From the NCBI RefSeq assembly GCF_017751145.1, contig NZ_CP046640.1, forward strand, positions 1,654,137 through 1,718,136: 64,000 nt of DNA, in the 5' to 3' direction. The notes under the pieces are model-generated. The model ran no database searches. It had not been told where the DNA came from and saw only the letters and a list, made by a program, of their open reading frames with translations. Shown here piece by piece: positions 63,417-64,000 of the stretch. The position numbers and the translations under genes were made by a program. Each line of letters opens with the position of its first letter. Within the stretch, counting starts at the first letter, position 1. The DNA comes from Iocasia fonsfrigidae (GTDB lineage: Bacteria; Bacillota; Halanaerobiia; Halanaerobiales; DTU029).

Positions 63417-64000
63417 ATGGCAACAGTAGCCTTCCATACACTGGGGTGTAAAGTTAACCACTATGAATCTGAAGCTATGATGGATCTCTTTAAAGATAAG
63501 GGCTATCAACTTGTTGATTTTAATGATAGGGCTGATATATATGTTGTAAATACATGTACTGTTACTAATGAAGCAGCCCGTAAATCGAGGCAGCTTGCCA
63601 GGAGGGCTAAGAGAAATAACCCGGTAGCAACTGTAGTAATGGTTGGTTGTTATACCCAGGTTTCACCGGATGAGGTTAGTAATATTGAGGAAATAGATTT
63701 AGTAATTGGGACTTCTAAGAGGCTTGATATTGTTAGAATGGTTGAGGAAGTGAGGTCTAACAGTAATTTCACTGCGGAAATAGTTGATTGGCAGGAACTC
63801 AAAGAATTTGAAGAACTAAGGGTTAATACCCTGACAGAAACCACAAGAGCCTATGTTAAGGTAGAAGAGGGGTGTAATCAGTTCTGTACTTATTGTATCA
63901 TACCTTATGCCCGGGGGCCGGTTCGGAGTAGGGAGATAGATTCTGTCCTTGAGGAGGTAGAAGAACTTGTTAATGGTGGTGTTAAAGAAATAATATTAAC
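63417..64000 (+). CDS. mtaB: tRNA t6A37 methylthiotransferase MtaB, N-terminal part
   Basis: The frame is open to the window end, so about 194 N-terminal residues are seen. The start MATVAFHTLGCKVNHYESEA and ADIYVVNTCTVTNEAARKSR, GCYTQV belong to the N-terminal UPF0004 [4Fe-4S] domain. KVEEGCNQFCTYCIIPYARG carries the radical SAM CX3CX2C cluster. The family adds a methylthio group to t6A at tRNA position 37. ATG 63417 begins 1 base after the rsmE stop, with AGGGGG inside rsmE as ribosome site. TRAM domain and C-terminus lie beyond the window. Confidence 0.93.
   Translation, partial: MATVAFHTLGCKVNHYESEAMMDLFKDKGYQLVDFNDRADIYVVNTCTVTNEAARKSRQLARRAKRNNPVATVVMVGCYTQVSPDEVSNIEEIDLVIGTSKRLDIVRMVEEVRSNSNFTAEIVDWQELKEFEELRVNTLTETTRAYVKVEEGCNQFCTYCIIPYARGPVRSREIDSVLEEVEELVNGGVKEIIL

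Noticed and set aside
1-64000. CRISPR arrays, tRNA or rRNA genes
   Set aside because: I saw no regularly spaced direct repeats and no tRNA- or rRNA-like sequence on reading the intergenic stretches; a covariance search would be needed for certainty.

Overview
The window is AT-rich DNA from an anaerobic, spore-forming Firmicute. Spore genes (GerA-type receptor, two alpha/beta SASPs, gpr, spoIIP) sit beside the conserved holA-rpsT / lepA-hemW-hrcA-grpE-dnaK-dnaJ-prmA-rsmE-mtaB block. Sugar-binding proteins carry cleavable signal peptides without a lipobox cysteine, which hints at a diderm envelope. Together with the secreted cellulase and cellobiose phosphorylases this resembles Halanaerobiales; the order is an inference and the genus is not resolved.

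Layout. 1-10.8 kb: a polyol/pentose locus (xylulokinase end, aldo/keto reductase, RbsD-like pyranase, transaldolase-like aldolase, ROK regulator, RbsBAC-type importer, Zn polyol dehydrogenase, fructokinase). 11.0-12.8 kb: a CD3324-type small HTH protein and a neutral-ceramidase-like protein. 12.8-15.3 kb: a preQ1-I riboswitch followed by a likely queuosine-salvage operon (nucleoside hydrolase, ECF S-component, radical SAM lyase). 15.35-20.8 kb: GerA-type germinant receptor genes with a divergent extra GerAB. 20.8-25.4 kb: PyrR-type leader and carAB. 25.4-26.8 kb: an orphan radical SAM protein. 26.9-38.8 kb: a cellodextrin locus (LacI regulator with two operators, MalFG/E-type ABC importer, secreted GH9 cellulase, two GH94 phosphorylases). 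39-46.5 kb: acyl-CoA synthetase, 2-hydroxyacid dehydrogenase, comEA-comEC, and a CPA2-type antiporter preceded by a fluoride riboswitch. 46.8-64 kb: SHOCT protein, SASPs, and the conserved housekeeping, sporulation and heat-shock block, with a second fructokinase inserted between gpr and spoIIP.

The least explained structure is a family of intergenic repeats (five copies: about 2931-3050, 40754-40985, 56201-56324, 56344-56467, 60380-60501). Each has an outer stem of 13-16 bp and an inner stem of 10-11 bp. In four of five copies the inner stem closes a 17-nt loop. The stem sequences differ between copies while remaining complementary, and the loops and joints are conserved. A second repeat family (8285-8526, 42000-42094, 46682-46742) is also palindromic.

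Three genes (rbsB-like, gerAA, hemW) are broken by single small indels in simple-sequence tracts. These may be real slippage or phase-variation sites, or assembly errors, and cannot be separated from sequence alone.
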